From assembly GCA_019694655.1 (NCBI GenBank), contig JAIBBN010000021.1:1-47483 (forward strand): DNA of 47,483 nt. The letters are read 5' to 3'. The notes beneath the pieces are model-generated. The model saw only the letters and a list, made by a program, of their open reading frames with translations, made no database searches and was not told the origin of the DNA. Shown one piece after another: positions 32,309 through 40,475 of this stretch. The stretch's first letter is position 1; each line of letters starts with the position of its first letter. Position numbers and translations under genes: made by a program. Origin of the DNA: Leptospirales bacterium. GTDB taxonomy: Bacteria > Spirochaetota > Leptospiria > Leptospirales > Leptonemataceae.

Positions 32309-33718
32309 CTATACCTGCTTCAAGGCATCGCGGGCGCGGGCCAGCACTTCCTTCAGTTGTGCTGCGCTGTCTCCCTGAGCGATAATGCGCACCACCGGCT
32401 CTGTGTTGCTGCCGCGAACATGCAGCCAGCTTTGCTCGCCAAAGCTCAAGTGCAGACCATCGCGACGATCGCTCTTGGCGCCGCGAAAGCTGGTTTCCAG
32501 TACGGAAAAGAGGCGCGCCAGACGCGACGGCTCCAGCGGCATCTTGGTCTTTTCCATAAAGAGCGGCGGCAGCGCTGGCGACAGGTCATCCAGCGTACTG
32601 CTCTGGCGCGCCGCCATGGCTGAAAGGGTCAGGGCGGCGCCGCTCAAAGAATCGCGGCCAAAGGAAGGAATGCGCGGATCGATTACGCCGCCATTGCCTT
32701 CGCCGCCGAAGACAGCGCGGCGCTTCTTCATTTGCGCCACAACGTTGGCTTCGCCGACCGGCGAACGTTCGACGCGCAGGCCAAAGGACTTGCCGACGGC
32801 ATCGAGCAGCGTGGCCGTCGAAAGGTTTACAATCGCATACTTATTCCGCAGCTTGCGCCCTTCCCGGTCGGCGCTCAAGCCAAGAAAAGCGACTGGCAGC
32901 GTGTATTCTTCATTCCAGGCGCCCTGCCCGGCGGAGCCCAGCACCAATCGGTCGGCGTCTGGATCCAGGGCAAAGCCAACCGCGGCGCCGCTATCAGCAA
33001 GAGCGCGCCCGAAGTCGCGCAGCGCAGCGGGCGTTGGTTCGGGCGGACGGGGGAAGCCGCCATCGCGGGTTGCATCGCAGTAGAGGCGAATCACCTCACA
33101 GCCCATTTCTTCCAGCAACGCCGGCAGAGCGACGCGACCAGCCCCGCCCGCAGCATCGACCAATACACGGTAGCGACGCGCACGGATCTCTTCCAGATTG
33201 GGCAGCGACTGCAGCACGGCGCGAATGTGATCGCCAATGGCATCGATGGAGCGCAACCGCCCGGTGCGGCGCCAGTCCAGATCGCGCGGCGCATCGTTTT
33301 CGATGGCCGCCTGCCAGCGATCAAAGGCGGCGCGGTCGAAAAAGGCGCCGCCTTTTTGAATGAATTTCAATCCGTTCCATTCCGGCGGATTGTGGCTGGC
33401 GCTGACTACAATTCCGCCATCCGCCTTCTGCTGAACCACCGCCGCTTTGATGGTTGGCGTAGGCGCCAGGTCGGCATCCAGAACCTCCTTGCCCTGCGCA
33501 GCCAGCGCCGCGGCGCAAAGTTGCATCAGCCATGGGCCCGTGGAGCGTGAATCGCGGCCAATCACCACGCGCTTACCGGTCACTACGCCAAAGGCGCGAA
33601 TGAAATGCAGTGCGTTAACGGCATCCAGTCCCTCCGGGATCACGCCGCGGATACCTGAGATCGAGATCATCAGGTGTTTGCCGCGTTCCGTCAGGCTGCG
33701 ATAGGAGGGCGCGCTCAT
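32309..33718 (-). CDS. Phosphoglucosamine/phosphomannomutase family protein
   Basis: This 469-residue alpha-D-phosphohexomutase interconverts hexose-1- and -6-phosphates. The phosphoserine loop is VVSASHNPPEWNG with catalytic Ser108; the metal loop is DPDADRL; the sugar loop GEGNGGVIDP and the phosphate loop RGSNTEPVVRI are present. GEGNGG in place of the GlmM GEQSG motif leans to phosphomanno-/glucomutase-type specificity or an archaeal-like GlmM. The start ATG 33718 begins MSAPSYRSLTERGK; a frame open to 33841 runs into the tRNA gene and is not used. With glmS and the GlmU-like gene elsewhere in the window, a GlmM role is tempting but not proven. Confidence 0.92.
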   Translation of the reverse strand: MSAPSYRSLTERGKHLMISISGIRGVIPEGLDAVNALHFIRAFGVVTGKRVVIGRDSRSTGPWLMQLCAAALAAQGKEVLDADLAPTPTIKAAVVQQKADGGIVVSASHNPPEWNGLKFIQKGGAFFDRAAFDRWQAAIENDAPRDLDWRRTGRLRSIDAIGDHIRAVLQSLPNLEEIRARRYRVLVDAAGGAGRVALPALLEEMGCEVIRLYCDATRDGGFPRPPEPTPAALRDFGRALADSGAAVGFALDPDADRLVLGSAGQGAWNEEYTLPVAFLGLSADREGRKLRNKYAIVNLSTATLLDAVGKSFGLRVERSPVGEANVVAQMKKRRAVFGGEGNGGVIDPRIPSFGRDSLSGAALTLSAMAARQSSTLDDLSPALPPLFMEKTKMPLEPSRLARLFSVLETSFRGAKSDRRDGLHLSFGEQSWLHVRGSNTEPVVRIIAQGDSAAQLKEVLARARDALKQV

Positions 33719-33794
33719 TGCAAGAGATGCCGTGTAGGGTAAGGAAGAGGCTGGCGAAGAATCAATTTCTGCAAAGGTACGAACGAATGCAAAC

Positions 33795-33878
<84 letters not shown>

Positions 33879-34026
33879 GGCAGCGTGCAGGATTTCAAGC
33901 AAGGGTCGAGGGTCGAGCATTTTCTGCGACGGCGCTTGCTGCAGGCTGAGCCTGGCCGGCGGCAGCTGGCGCGGCCGGCTCAAAAAAGTTTCCAGCGCTC
34001 TGCAAGACGCGCCGTTACTGAGATCG
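33879..34026. other. Gap between tRNA-Leu and the GAF/GGDEF-like gene
   Basis: This 148-nt stretch must hold the tRNA promoter (minus strand) and a promoter for the plus-strand gene. A short tandem GGGTCGA repeat is seen at about 33904-33917. The GGDEF-like open frame runs through here back into the tRNA, but coding across a tRNA is unlikely. I could not assign promoter boxes. Confidence 0.35.
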
Positions 34027-35406
34027 GTGAAGCTTTGCGCCTTCCTTGTTACGGCTTTCGTACTGGCCACGCCGGCGGGCGCGCTATGGGCGCAGCAAAG
34101 CCCCCAGCTCCCGACGCCGATGATCCAGTCGCCGCAAAGTTCCGGCGGCGGCGGACGTTGGCTGTCGACGGCGGCCTGGGCCCTGGTGGGCGCTGGCGCG
34201 GCGGCTCTGGTGCTGGCCCTCAATCGCATCAACCGTCGGCGCAAACCAAAGGATGCCTCTACCGCCGCGGCGCCCATCCCGCAGGCCGTAGTACGCGACG
34301 ATCACGATGCTGTCGCCGCCCCGCTGCAGCAGGAAGACGAAGCGGCTCTGCCTGAGGATGCGGCAGTTGAGCAGGAACGCTGGAACCTGCCCGGTTTTCT
34401 GGCGGTGATGGCGCCGGTGCGCACACGACTGGCGCCGGAGACGCAGGATTTTGCCGCCGCCGTCTTACGGCAGCCAGCGGGCGAAAGCCTCTTTGATTTT
34501 CGATACTATGATTTTGTTGATAGCGGCGAGTTTCTGGAAAGCGTCAGCGATCTGGAAAGCTTTGCCCGATCCTTCTTGAGCAGCGTCAGTTCTGCGCTGC
34601 AGGACTGCGACAGCCTGCTCTTCCTGCGCAACCGATTGGGCGATATGGCGCCCTGCCTGGAAAAGCGCGGCAGCGTCTTTGTTTCCGGTGCGGCGCTGGA
34701 AGATGAACATCTGGAGCGCGATTGTCTGACGCAGCTGGAAGCCGGACGCTACGTGGCCCTGGAAGACGGCCTGCGCCTGGTTTTTCCGCTGCCCTCGCAC
34801 CGCGGCCTGATTGGCGCGCTGCGTTTCAGTTCCCGGCGGCCGCTGTTTCGCCCGGAAGAGCTGGCCCTGGCCTGGTTTCGAATTCGCAAATTTGGCGAAT
34901 GGCTGCTGCAGGCGGCGGTCTTCGAGCAGGCTACAGTCGATCGACAATCGGCGCTGAACAACGGCATGACCTTTCATCGCGATTTGCGACACGAGTTTGC
35001 GCTGCGCGACAGCCTGCGCGAACGCCGCGAGCTGAGTTTGGTGCAATTTCTGAAGGGCGGCGGCCAAACGCTCTGGCGCGGATTGCAATTGCGCCGACGC
35101 TTTGGCGATCGCCGCCTGTATCGCATTGCCGCCGATGTCTTTGCGCTGCTGGGCCCGCAGTCGATGGAAGGAGAAATCGATCGACGCTTCTCCGAATACC
35201 TCAGCGATCTCGGCGAGCGCGAAACCGTCGAACTGCAAATTGGTTGCGCTATTCTGGAAGACGATGTGGAATCCCCGCTGGAGTGGTTTCGGCGCGCCGG
35301 CGCGGCGCTGGAACAGGCGCGGTCCGAAGGTCCCAATAGTTTCCGGGTCTACGCCCCGGTCGCTCCGACGGCGGAGTTTGTAGAGCATGGATCCTTTGCT
35401 GGATGA
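34027..35406 (+). CDS. Exported/anchored GAF-like protein with degenerate GGDEF domain
   Basis: This 459-residue protein starts at GTG 34027 with a signal- or anchor-like segment (CAFLVTAFVLATPAGALWAQ), then a second hydrophobic helix (about 45-65, WALVGAGAAALVLAL) and a disordered acidic linker. A GAF-like region follows (about 150-300). The C-terminal part follows the diguanylate cyclase pattern: LNNGMTFHRDLRHEFALRDS in place of D-x-LTGLxNR, LYRIAADVFALL near 367 where active enzymes have RYGGDEFAIL, and EQARSEGPNSFRVY at the end. The active-site GGDEF is gone, so it is probably a non-catalytic sensor or binding domain. It overlaps the CheX-like gene by 20 nt. The start is uncertain. Confidence 0.7.
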   Translation: MKLCAFLVTAFVLATPAGALWAQQSPQLPTPMIQSPQSSGGGGRWLSTAAWALVGAGAAALVLALNRINRRRKPKDASTAAAPIPQAVVRDDHDAVAAPLQQEDEAALPEDAAVEQERWNLPGFLAVMAPVRTRLAPETQDFAAAVLRQPAGESLFDFRYYDFVDSGEFLESVSDLESFARSFLSSVSSALQDCDSLLFLRNRLGDMAPCLEKRGSVFVSGAALEDEHLERDCLTQLEAGRYVALEDGLRLVFPLPSHRGLIGALRFSSRRPLFRPEELALAWFRIRKFGEWLLQAAVFEQATVDRQSALNNGMTFHRDLRHEFALRDSLRERRELSLVQFLKGGGQTLWRGLQLRRRFGDRRLYRIAADVFALLGPQSMEGEIDRRFSEYLSDLGERETVELQIGCAILEDDVESPLEWFRRAGAALEQARSEGPNSFRVYAPVAPTAEFVEHGSFAG

Positions 35407-35932
35407 GAAGATCGTCCTGACGCTTTCGCGCGTCTGTCAGGATTTTTTCAAAGAGAACCTTTACCTAAGCGCGGACAAGGAAGCCTACGGTCCCTCGCGC
35501 AACGAAGGCCTTTGCTACGAAAGCTGCTCGCGCATTGGTTTCGAGGGCGATGTCAACGGCTTCCTCTACTTTTGTATGGACGGCTATACCAAGTTGAAGC
35601 TGCTGCCGCGTATTGCCGAACGCTTTGGCATCGATGCCGGATTGAAGGGCATGGCCGACTCGGTGTTGCTGGAATTTGCCAACCAGATGGCCGCAGATAT
35701 TGTCGAAGAGCTGCGCGATGGCGGCTTTGCCGTACAACTGACGCCGCCAGAGAACTTGAGCCACAAATTGACGGCCATCGACCTCGGGCTCTATCGCCAG
35801 TACATCATCATTTTCTTTCTGCGCGATCGACGCGAGCGCAGCTATAAGGGACGCATCTATCTGGTGCTGACAATGCGCAAGTTCAGTCCGGCGTCTGGCG
35901 ACGCGCTTCCAGAGCCTGCAACTTCCGCCTGA
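35387..35932 (+). CDS. CheX-like (CheC/CheX/FliY) phosphatase-family protein
   Basis: This 181-residue protein resembles CheX-type CheY phosphatases. The conserved alpha-helix with the E-x2-N pair is at 96-99 in LLEFANQMAADIVEEL, preceded by a beta strand GDVNGFLYFCMDGYTKLKL and followed by a second amphipathic helix and LSHKLTAIDLGLY. CheX dephosphorylates response regulators. Here the start lies 20 nt inside the GGDEF-like gene, so they are translationally linked. Its last 50 nt overlap the convergent DUF5329-like gene. Only one E-x2-N motif is visible, as in CheX. No chemotaxis gene is nearby, so its partner is unknown. Confidence 0.68.
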   Translation: MDPLLDEKIVLTLSRVCQDFFKENLYLSADKEAYGPSRNEGLCYESCSRIGFEGDVNGFLYFCMDGYTKLKLLPRIAERFGIDAGLKGMADSVLLEFANQMAADIVEELRDGGFAVQLTPPENLSHKLTAIDLGLYRQYIIIFFLRDRRERSYKGRIYLVLTMRKFSPASGDALPEPATSA

Positions 35933-36353
35933 GCCAGTCGGCGCTGGAGCTTTCTAGGCCATCGGGCATGCGGATACGGTATTCCTCGCCGCTGAGACTG
36001 GACCTGGTTCCAATGTAGCGGATAAAATCGCGCGCCGTCTGGATTCGTCCGCCGGAGCGCGATAGCTTCAGCCGCATGTGTTCGGCAGCGGCCGCTGCTG
36101 GATGCCAGCTGCCGTTGCGGTAGAAACTGGCGCCGGAGGAAGCGACCGCCTGAATCAGCGCCTCAATCTTCTGCGACTCGCTGAGCGGCGCCGTCGGCGC
36201 TGCGCCTGGACGTGCGGGGCCAGCGCCGGCCGACTGGGCCGCCAGCGCGCCGCCTGAAAGCAAAAGGAACAGCAGCAGCGCCGCCGGGCGCATTCTGCGG
36301 GCAGCTCGCCAGAGGTGAAAATTTGTAACATTGCTGGTTGCTTTCATTCTCAT
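35883..36353 (-). CDS. DUF5329-like secreted protein
   Basis: This 156-residue exported protein has a long n-region, a hydrophobic core (AALLLFLLLSGGALA) and a cleavage-like ALAAQ. The mature domain follows the DUF5329 pattern: SESQKIEALIQAVASSGASFYRNGSWH, then AAAEHMRLKLSR, IQTARDFIRYIGTRSSLSG, YRIRMPDGLESSSADWLRRKL. The conserved F-x-RNG and T-A-x-DFI blocks are clear. The usual Cys in the SGCxFIRNG block is Ala here. ATG 36293 is a shorter start that would leave just the signal peptide. It converges with the CheX-like gene and overlaps it by 50 nt. Confidence 0.78.
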   Translation of the reverse strand: MRMKATSNVTNFHLWRAARRMRPAALLLFLLLSGGALAAQSAGAGPARPGAAPTAPLSESQKIEALIQAVASSGASFYRNGSWHPAAAAAEHMRLKLSRSGGRIQTARDFIRYIGTRSSLSGEEYRIRMPDGLESSSADWLRRKLQALEARRQTPD

Positions 36354-36429
36354 GTGTTATGCTCTATTGGAAGAGAGTTGCGCCTGTGATCGCGTCGCCG
36401 CCGCAGGCAAGGAAACCCGGATAAGCCCT

Positions 36430-37899
36430 ATGTGGAATCACTCATTGCTCAAGCTCAGACTGGACAACCTGTGCAGTTTCCCTGCCCTGCAAAATGCCGA
36501 TATCGAAGGCTTTGGCGCCGTCCTGGAATCACTGGACGACTGGTCCCTGTTTCGAATCAATCCGCTTTCCTTTGCCCAACGCCATGCAATTCCGACGGCT
36601 CAGGCCGTGGATCTGTTCGTGCACAGCGCCCGCATTGGTCTGATGGATTTCTCCTACAACATGATCTGCCCGATGTGCGGCGGGCGCGAACACAGCCATG
36701 AGGCCCTCGATCAGGTGGAAAGCAGGTCCTTTCACTGTACGATCTGCAACATCGACGTCGACAGCAACCTGGACGATCAGGTCGAGGTATCCTTCAGCAT
36801 CAACCCGGCAGTCAAGAGCCTGGACATCGATCCCTATGCCAGCCGCGAGAACCACCGCCGTTATTTTTTTTCCGACAATCTAAAGCGTCACCCTGATCTC
36901 AAGGCCTACCAGGCCGAGGCCATCAAGTCCTTCGTGGTGCTGGAACCGGAACAGCGCAAGGTCGTGGAGCTGCGGGCGCGACCGGGAGAAACCTATCAAT
37001 TCTTGAGCATTGACAATCATTCGCCGTCGATCCTGAACTTTGGCGAACAGCTGCAGGGCATCGCCGAACAGGAAATCGAAATGCTCGATCGTCACTTCTC
37101 GCATCCAGAAGTACAGGTCAGCGGCGAGCAATTGCGCATTGGCGTGCGCAACCTCTGCGGCGTGCGACGCAGCTTTCTGGTCTTGAAGCCCAATTTTCCG
37201 CGGCTGCATGAGATTCTCGATCAGCACCCCAGCGAGAAGGTCCCCTTCCTGACGGCTAAGATGCTGCTCAACAACCAGAGCTTCCGCGATCTGTTTCGCG
37301 TACAGACGCTCAGCAAGGATTTGAATCTGAGCGTCAAAAGCCTGACGCTGCTTTTTACCGATCTCAAGGGCAGCACGGAGATGTACGATCGCGCCGGCGA
37401 TCACACCGCCTACCAGCTGGTACAGGACCACTTCCGCATCCTGACCGAGGCGGTGCGCGCCAATAACGGCGCCATTGTCAAAACGATGGGCGACGCCATC
37501 ATGGCCAGTTTTTCGCAGCCCCTGGATGGATTGCGCGCTGCAGCGCAGATGATGCACTCCATGGATGATTTCAATGGCCGTCTGCGCGAGCTGGGCTATT
37601 CGCTGGGATTGAAGATCGGACTGAACGAGGGACCCTCGCTGGCCGTAAACAGCAACAGCGCCATCGACTACTTCGGTCAATCGGTGAACATTGCCGCACG
37701 CGTGCAGGGCCTGGCCAGCGCCGGCGAAATCTGGATCAGCGAGAGCGTCTTCCAGTCGCCAGGCATTGCCGAACTGCTCGACGAGCGCGGCTACCAATCA
37801 CAGCGCGTGGAAGCGACGCTGAAGGGCGTGGGCGGCGCCGCCATTGTGCATCGCCTGCAAAAGACCGGCGGCGCCCCGCAAGAATCGGCGGCAGCCTGA
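36430..37899 (+). CDS. Class III adenylate/guanylate cyclase with DUF5939-like N-terminal domain
   Basis: This 489-residue soluble protein has an N-terminal domain with a Cys4 pair (C80-x2-C83 in ICPMCGG and C103-x2-C106 in HCTICN), likely zinc-binding, then a beta-rich DUF5939-like middle, then a class III cyclase (about 303-480). Catalytic residues are present: TLLFTDLKGSTEM (Asp311), IVKTMGDAIMASF (K351, Asp355) and SVNIAARVQ (N420, R424). K351 favours ATP as substrate. An open frame to 36331 overlaps the divergent gene; ATG 36430 is preferred. It ends 6 nt from a convergent membrane-protein gene. The domain order is familiar from Leptospira-type cyclases. Confidence 0.85.
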   Translation: MWNHSLLKLRLDNLCSFPALQNADIEGFGAVLESLDDWSLFRINPLSFAQRHAIPTAQAVDLFVHSARIGLMDFSYNMICPMCGGREHSHEALDQVESRSFHCTICNIDVDSNLDDQVEVSFSINPAVKSLDIDPYASRENHRRYFFSDNLKRHPDLKAYQAEAIKSFVVLEPEQRKVVELRARPGETYQFLSIDNHSPSILNFGEQLQGIAEQEIEMLDRHFSHPEVQVSGEQLRIGVRNLCGVRRSFLVLKPNFPRLHEILDQHPSEKVPFLTAKMLLNNQSFRDLFRVQTLSKDLNLSVKSLTLLFTDLKGSTEMYDRAGDHTAYQLVQDHFRILTEAVRANNGAIVKTMGDAIMASFSQPLDGLRAAAQMMHSMDDFNGRLRELGYSLGLKIGLNEGPSLAVNSNSAIDYFGQSVNIAARVQGLASAGEIWISESVFQSPGIAELLDERGYQSQRVEATLKGVGGAAIVHRLQKTGGAPQESAAA

Positions 37900-37905
37900 G
37901 GGCCG

Positions 37906-38463
37906 TCAAAGATCCGACGCTTGCGCCGCAGGCAATCGCTGGCGCCATACTCGCCAGGCCAGGTAGCACAGCAAATTGTAGAGGGCGCGAATCAACTGTA
38001 GCGCCAGCAGGACAGCATAGAACCAGTAGTAGCCGCCGGCCTCCGGCGCAATCGTTTGCTGAGCGCGCAGCTGCAAACTGAGATCAAGAACAGCGCGCAA
38101 CAGCAGCGAACCGCAATGCACGCTGACAAAAAACAGCGCGCCGGCATAAACCCAGAGGCCAGGCCGCTTGCCGCGCAATAGCAGCAGCTGGCCGGCCACC
38201 GTGGTCAGCAGAATCAGGAAGGCCAGCCAGTGCAGCGGCGTCATTTCGCCGCCGGGATAGAAGTAGGGAAAGATCTCCTGAAAACTCAGGGACTGCTGGC
38301 GGTATTCGGCGATCGGGCTGAGCCAGAAGTAAAAGGCGTGGCGCAGCACAGGCTCCAGAAGCAGCAGCAGCCAGACCAGCGCCAGGTCCAGCCACGACAG
38401 CAGGCGCAAGCGCGCCTCAATTGCGCCGGAGAGGCTCAGCGGGCCGTTCTCCCTGAGAAGCAA
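37906..38463 (-). CDS. Polytopic membrane protein of unknown function
   Basis: This 185-residue protein has about four hydrophobic segments (25-45, 77-95, 105-122, 147-170), e.g. LSWLDLALVWLLLLLEPVL and HWLAFLILLTTVAGQLLLL. Loops are short and aromatic-rich (FYFWLSPIAEYRQQ, FPYFYPGG). There is no catalytic motif and I recognise no family. It converges with the cyclase gene. Confidence 0.65.
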   Translation of the reverse strand: MLLRENGPLSLSGAIEARLRLLSWLDLALVWLLLLLEPVLRHAFYFWLSPIAEYRQQSLSFQEIFPYFYPGGEMTPLHWLAFLILLTTVAGQLLLLRGKRPGLWVYAGALFFVSVHCGSLLLRAVLDLSLQLRAQQTIAPEAGGYYWFYAVLLALQLIRALYNLLCYLAWRVWRQRLPAAQASDL

Positions 38464-38697
38464 GCCGCCAGCGCGGAAAAATTCATATAGTCATACTTAG
38501 CAAACGGAAGATTGGCCGCGGGACGGGCCGGGCGAGCTTGTAAAATCATCAATGTCAACAACTTGCGCAGTTTATGGCGCAGCGGCCACAACAGCGCAGA
38601 TCGAAGGCCCCGCTGCGGCGAGAAAAAAAACGAAATAATGGTTTGCATCCTGGAGTCACAATCTTAAAAAAATGGAACCTGGCGGTCCGTGTGCTTT
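38464..38697 (+). promoter_or_regulatory. Leader of the STAS gene with a GC hairpin
   Basis: This 234-nt gap is flanked by divergently oriented genes. It holds an 8-bp stem CGCAGCGG / CCGCTGCG (38578-38585 and 38610-38617), followed by an A8 run (about 38623-38630) and a second A7 run (about 38666-38672). The A rather than T run argues against a terminator on the plus strand. A minus-strand frame here (70 codons) looks random. Promoter boxes were not assigned. Confidence 0.35.
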
Positions 38698-39063
38698 ATG
38701 GAAGATGATCTGGAAGAGTCGCAAGCGTTGCAGCTGGAGGAGTTCCCTGGCGGCCTGGTGGTGCGCTGTCTGGAGTCGGAGGTGACCATGTTCATCCTGC
38801 CGGACATTCGGATGACCCTGATGGAAGCGCTGGCCAGTCAGCCAAAGGCAGTGATTCTGGACTTCGCCGAGACCTCCTTTCTGGACTCCTCGGGCGTTGC
38901 GCTGCTGTTCAAGCTGCAAAATGACATCCATAAATATGGCGGCCGCTTTGCCGTCACTGGATTGCGCAGCAGCCTGCGACGCGTACTGGCCGCTGTGATT
39001 CGTAACAACGAAATCCACCTTTTCGATACGCTGGAAGACGCAAAACGCGAGCTGGCCAGCTGA
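38698..39063 (+). CDS. STAS-domain anti-sigma factor antagonist
   Basis: This 121-residue STAS domain protein is of the SpoIIAA/RsbV family, which binds an anti-sigma kinase and frees its sigma factor. The phosphorylation loop FLDSSGVALLFKL (S64/S65) follows the strand AVILDF, and the strand-helix order VVRCLESEVTMFILPDIRMTLMEAL, FAVTGLRSSLRRVLAAV is as expected. ATG 38698 is chosen; a GTG at 38689 adds three residues. No partner anti-sigma factor or phosphatase is adjacent, so the pathway must be elsewhere. Confidence 0.9.
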   Translation: MEDDLEESQALQLEEFPGGLVVRCLESEVTMFILPDIRMTLMEALASQPKAVILDFAETSFLDSSGVALLFKLQNDIHKYGGRFAVTGLRSSLRRVLAAVIRNNEIHLFDTLEDAKRELAS

Positions 39064-39077
39064 GCGCAGTTCTATGC

Positions 39078-40475
39078 TCAGGGACGCCGCAAATGCCAGG
39101 CGCGCGGACGAACAAAAGAACGAATGCCCTCAAGGCCCAGCGTAACGCCCATGCCGGAATCATTGCGTCCGGACCACGGCAAGCGCGGACTCACACGATC
39201 GCAGCAATTCCAGTAAACCGTGCCATAGTTAAGTCGCGATAGAACAGCCTGGGCGCGTTCGCCATCGCCGGAATAGACGCTGGCCGTCAGACCGTAGCGC
39301 GAGTCGGCCATCAGGCTCATGGCCGCGCGGTCATCCTTGACCGGCGCAAGGCCAATGATCGGGCCAAAGCTCTCTTCGCGCATCAGTTCCATCTGGTGAT
39401 TGCAGTTCGCAAAAACTGTCGCCTCAAAAAAGTAGCCGGGGCCCGCGCCGCGCTTGCCGCCCTGCAGCAGGCGCCCGCCAAGTGCGGCGGCGTCGCTGCT
39501 CTGCCGTTCCAGTACGCCAAGCTGTCCCTGACGGGCCACCGGACCGATGTAAGTTTCCTCGGATAGCGGGTCGCCCATGCGATAGGATTTTACTTCGGCG
39601 CAAAAGGCCTCCAGAAAGCGATCGTAGATCGACTGCTGTACGTAGATACGCTCCACGGAACAACAGCTCTGTCCGGTATTGTAGAAGGCGCCATCGGCAA
39701 TGGAGGCGGCGGCGGCGGCAATATCGACATCGTCGCAGACATAGACCGGATCCTTGCCGCCCAGCTCCAGCTGCAGGCGCGTAAAGCGCCGCGAGCAGAT
39801 GTCGGCGATGGCGCGACCGGTTTTGTATGATCCGGTGAAAAAGACGCCGCCCGTGGGGTATTTCAGCAATTCCTGTCCGGCAAAACCGTCGCCAATGATT
39901 GGGATCAGAACCTCGTCGGGCACGCCGGATTGATAGAGCAATTCGGCGATGGAAAGGCCGCTGAGCGCCGCAAATTCGGAAGGCTTATAAAGCACCGTGT
40001 TGCCGGTAAGCAGCGCCGGAAGGATAACATTCAGGCCCACAAAATAGGGATAATTCCAGGCGGAGATGCAGCTCACCACGCCCAGCGGATCATAGGTGAT
40101 GCGTTCTTCGGTGCGACCGTCGGGCGCCTCAGCGGCGCTGAGCGCCGTTTCGCCGCGCAGTACGCGATCGACGTGATCGACAAAGAAGTCGATGCGCCCC
40201 AGCACGCTTTCCAGTTCGCCGCGCGCTTGACGGATGGGCTTGCCCATTTCCTCGCTGAGCGTGCGCGCCAGCAGCTCGCGCCTGTCGACCAGTAGCTGCC
40301 GGAATTTGCGAACCATCTGTTGGCGGCTGGCCAGGCTGGTGGCCGACCACTCCAGCTGGGCGGCCATGGCGCGATTGTACTTCTCAATGATCGAACGGGA
40401 ATCATCGCATTCCAGTTCGGTGATGAGTTGTTCGCTAGCGGGATTGACGATGCGAAGCAGGCGCGCGGCGCTCAT
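39078..40475 (-). CDS. NAD(P)-dependent aldehyde dehydrogenase
   Basis: This 465-residue ALDH-superfamily enzyme oxidises an aldehyde to the acid. The cofactor region has SAWNYPYFVGLNVILPALLTGNTVLYKPSE, then FTGSYKTGRAIA; catalytic Glu237 is in LQLELGGKDP and nucleophile Cys271 in FYNTGQSCCSVERIYV, with the usual ESFGPI motif. The start MSAARLLRIVNPAS gives a normal length. It overlaps the C26 hydrolase gene by 4 nt and is last in an operon with an iron alcohol dehydrogenase. In the Puu pathway an ALDH makes gamma-glutamyl-GABA, which the C26 enzyme cleaves; the pairing here suggests a similar step, but substrate is inference. Confidence 0.93.
   Translation of the reverse strand: MSAARLLRIVNPASEQLITELECDDSRSIIEKYNRAMAAQLEWSATSLASRQQMVRKFRQLLVDRRELLARTLSEEMGKPIRQARGELESVLGRIDFFVDHVDRVLRGETALSAAEAPDGRTEERITYDPLGVVSCISAWNYPYFVGLNVILPALLTGNTVLYKPSEFAALSGLSIAELLYQSGVPDEVLIPIIGDGFAGQELLKYPTGGVFFTGSYKTGRAIADICSRRFTRLQLELGGKDPVYVCDDVDIAAAAASIADGAFYNTGQSCCSVERIYVQQSIYDRFLEAFCAEVKSYRMGDPLSEETYIGPVARQGQLGVLERQSSDAAALGGRLLQGGKRGAGPGYFFEATVFANCNHQMELMREESFGPIIGLAPVKDDRAAMSLMADSRYGLTASVYSGDGERAQAVLSRLNYGTVYWNCCDRVSPRLPWSGRNDSGMGVTLGLEGIRSFVRPRAWHLRRP

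Noticed and set aside
36880-37797. 305-codon minus-strand open frame
   Set aside because: Antisense to the catalytic part of the second cyclase and without domain motifs.
38436-38648. 70-codon minus-strand frame upstream of the membrane protein
   Set aside because: It overlaps the start of that gene in another frame and has no recognisable pattern; probably leader DNA.
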